This document shows positions 62,249-64,000 of a stretch of 64,000 bases of DNA, in pieces. Under the pieces are notes generated by a model. The model made no database searches. It was not told the DNA's origin and saw nothing but the letters and a program-made list of their open reading frames with translations. The DNA is taken from positions 32,303,732-32,367,731 of the forward strand of contig CM055095.1 in assembly GCA_029204225.1 (NCBI GenBank), given 5' to 3'. The stretch's first letter is position 1. Every line of letters begins with the position of its first letter. The position numbers and the translations under genes are program-made. Source of the stretch: Diphasiastrum complanatum (lineage: Eukaryota; Streptophyta; Lycopodiopsida; Lycopodiales; Lycopodiaceae).

Positions 62249-62483
62249 GGCGATGGCTCTCCTGGCGCGATCTCTCCTGGCGCGATCCTACTGGCGCGAT
62301 GGCTCTGCTGCCCTTCTCCTACTCTGCTGACCTGTACACGCTGGCCTCGCTAACCTCGCTGACCTGTACGCTGACCTGTACTGCCTCGCTGACCTGTACC
62401 GCTCCGCTTGTACTGCTCCACTGTGCGGCTCCTGCTGGCGCTAAGCTGATCCTTCTTGCCTATACTGGGTGACCCTTAGCTTC

Positions 62484-63465
62484 ATGGCACCCAAGAAAAA
62501 GGGGGGTGCCCCTACGCCGCCCCCTCTATTCACCTCTTCTCCTCCTCCATCATCTGAGATGGAGGGGGATGCTATTTCACCTACAACAATCCCACCGCTA
62601 GCTGCACTAGAAGGCATCACTGGTGCACCCTCTATTTTCACCGACAATCCACTTGCTATCACATAAACGCATCAGCAGTCCACGGTCGATTACACTCCTT
62701 CCAAGCCTATTGAGAGTCTTTATGCCTATGATATCGGTTTCATCCGAAATGAAATCCTCGGCCTTAAGAAACAACTACACTTTTTTGAAATGGCGAATGG
62801 CAAATTGGCTTTGGATCTCGTGGGCGTCAAAGAACGGGTGGAGCAGCTTGAGCAAGAAAATGTATATCTTAAGCAACGGATTGTAGAACGTGTACCTTCT
62901 TCGGACGAAACTTCCAACAAAATATCTTGTTTGGAAAAACAGGTCGAAGAGACAAAGACATGGGCAGCTCTCTTCAAACCGGATGATATGGGCAGCAATC
63001 TCTCATCACTTGCAAAACAGGTTGAAGAAACGACATCGATCCTCAAACAAGGTAATCACCCCCATATCTCAGCCTCTATGATGGATAACAATTTGGAGAC
63101 AGTTTTGGATGAACAAGCTAGAAGAGCTAAAAAGGCTCTTAATATTAGAGTAAGAGGCATTGCCAACGGCGGTAAACCAATAGACGAAGCTACAGATTTA
63201 CTCGTTTCCCAGTTATCTCATGTTGTTGATGGTTTTGATACGGCATGGCGTAGTAAATTTGATGACAACGTTCTTTTTATCAAATTTCGCTCTCTTCAAC
63301 ACCGCTAGAACAAAACTCAAAGGCACTTTCATTTATATGGATGATGATTTGACATATACCCAATGGTTAGCAAGGAAAAAGATTATTCATGAAGCAAAAG
63401 AAAAAGGGCAAAGGGTCGTTTTTATCGACAGCAAACCAAGATATTTCGACCTCCTCTCACGCTAG
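62484..63465 (+). pseudogene. LINE ORF1 protein
   Basis: ATG 62484: MAPKKKGGAPTPPPLFTSSP, a stop at 62664, then, in another frame, DYTPSKPIESLYAYDIGFIR, coiled coil (GVKERVEQLEQENVYLKQRI, NKISCLEKQVEETKTW), RRM-like core (ALNIRVRGIANGGKPIDEAT, NVLFIKFRSL) with a shift near 63300, and C-terminal DDDLTYTQWLARKKIIHEAK, ending at 63463-63465. One stop and about two shifts. Same domain order as animal L1 ORF1p. Confidence 0.8.
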
Positions 63466-63471
63466 GAACTT

Positions 63472-63506
63472 GGGGCTCCCGGGTTTAGGAGCTGCCGGAG
63501 ATCCCC
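63472..63506 (+). other. Intercistronic hairpin between ORF1 and ORF2
   Basis: GGGGCTCCCGG pairs with CCGGAGATCCCC (10 pairs, one mismatch, one bulge). It occupies the same place, 7 bases after the ORF1 stop, as the hairpin at 41938-41971 but uses different bases. Confidence 0.55.
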
Positions 63507-63519
63507 TACCATTTTGAGA

Positions 63520-64000
63520 CTTGGCTTCTGGAATTGCAATGGTTTTTTATCATCATCATCGACAGGAGATTTTACTGATATAGCAAATGTGACATTTTGT
63601 TGTTGGATGAAACCCATGAGTCATTATATCATCCTCTGTCACATATACAGGATTACTCTTGGCATTCTGTTTTTCGCCCATTTGTGAGGGGAAAAACCTG
63701 TCGTGGATCTGGCGGAGTAGCTTGTTTATACAGAGACACCGCAGTTAAGATGGTTAAGCAAGATCCATATGCTCGATATATATGGCTACATACTATTGGT
63801 TCATTATTGGGATTACCTCAGGACATTTATATGGCTGTATGTTACTTTGCTCCACAGACTTCGGCGTTTGCTGAATTTGGTGGGGACCCATTTTAGGCAC
63901 TCTCAGATGAACAGGGCTACATTTTATTAGCAGGAGATTTCAACGCCCGTACTAGCTCCAGACAAACAGAATTTCATGCAGATACTGACTTTCTTTAGCT
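63520..64000 (+). pseudogene. LINE ORF2 start: endonuclease
   Basis: LGFWNCNGFLSSSSTGDFTD, then, after a one-base shift near 63590, LLLDETHESLYHPLSHI, CRGSGGVACLYRD, YMAVCYFAPQTSAFAEFGGD, a TAG at 63894-63896, and LLAGDFNARTSSRQTEFHAD. Catalytic Asn, Glu and Asp motifs of the L1-type endonuclease are present. It continues beyond the window. Confidence 0.85.

Larger units (their letters stand above)
60063..64000 (+). other. PAS1: PAS1 intron 7 (at least 3.9 kb)
   Basis: Starts GTATGT. 60063-60540 shows nothing recognisable. From 60545 to the window end it is three LINE copies in tandem on the plus strand. Confidence 0.6.
62249..64000 (+). mobile_element. LINE copy 3 of the array, 5' end and ORF1/ORF2 start
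   Basis: Starts after the tail of the mini LINE. The 5' UTR has repeated CTCCTGGCGCGAT and GCTGACCTGTAC words (62255-62400). ORF1 starts at 62484, ORF2 near 63520, and the element runs past the window end. It is the only copy here with 5' UTR, ORF1 and ORF2 start together. Confidence 0.85.

Overview
This is nuclear DNA of a land plant with a large, retrotransposon-filled genome. The plant call rests on the following: Ty1/copia and Ty3/gypsy (chromovirus) elements with primer sites complementary to the plant initiator-methionine tRNA; very long introns; and seven correctly spliced exons of the plant-specific FKBP/TPR gene PASTICCINO1 (PAS1). The PAS1 residues are clearly diverged from the angiosperm form, and the LINEs carry an animal-like ORF1. 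A fern, lycophyte or gymnosperm therefore seems more likely than a flowering plant, but that is inference. No tRNA, rRNA, CRISPR array or prokaryotic gene was seen.

Layout. 1-31.5 kb is intergenic or far-upstream sequence made of broken elements. In order it holds: a chromovirus end and LTR; a LINE RT scrap; two short tandem arrays; a nearly complete minus-strand LINE (2.25-5.8 kb); a copia RT/RNase H remnant; an unidentified open frame (7.56-7.81 kb); a copia element with a 1,017-bp LTR (9.5-13.8 kb); an ORF1-only LINE relative (13.8-15.3 kb); LINE pieces; and a LINE (18.3-22.1 kb) split by a solo LTR and by a small hAT-like element. Next come a 4.6-kb stretch with no coding signal and two LTR elements of one family (26.8-31.5 kb). 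A minus-strand copia element follows at 31.5-36.2 kb.

38.09-60.06 kb is the 3' half of PAS1 on the plus strand. Seven exons (about 580 coding bases in 22 kb) are separated by introns of 0.5 to 11.8 kb. Intron 3 contains LINE and gypsy material. Intron 4 contains a chromovirus, an LTR and several hAT-like elements. Intron 6 contains a chromodomain relic and a LINE ORF1 scrap. The last visible intron contains three LINEs joined head to tail. The gene continues beyond both sides of what can be seen: earlier FKBP domains lie upstream and later TPR exons lie past base 64000.

Two mobile families look most worth attention. The first is a LINE family whose 3' end is a small hairpin plus ATTAATAAA and a (TTTC)n(TC)n tail. 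Four tails are directly followed by the 5' end of another copy. The hairpin, and a second hairpin between ORF1 and ORF2, show compensatory changes between copies. ORF1-only, RT-less and mini derivatives share the family. The second is a set of short hAT-like elements (8-bp target duplications, CATAGTTGCA termini). Their subterminal regions are arrays of a short palindromic word that differs between copies while the terminus, a T/A tract and a core box stay fixed.
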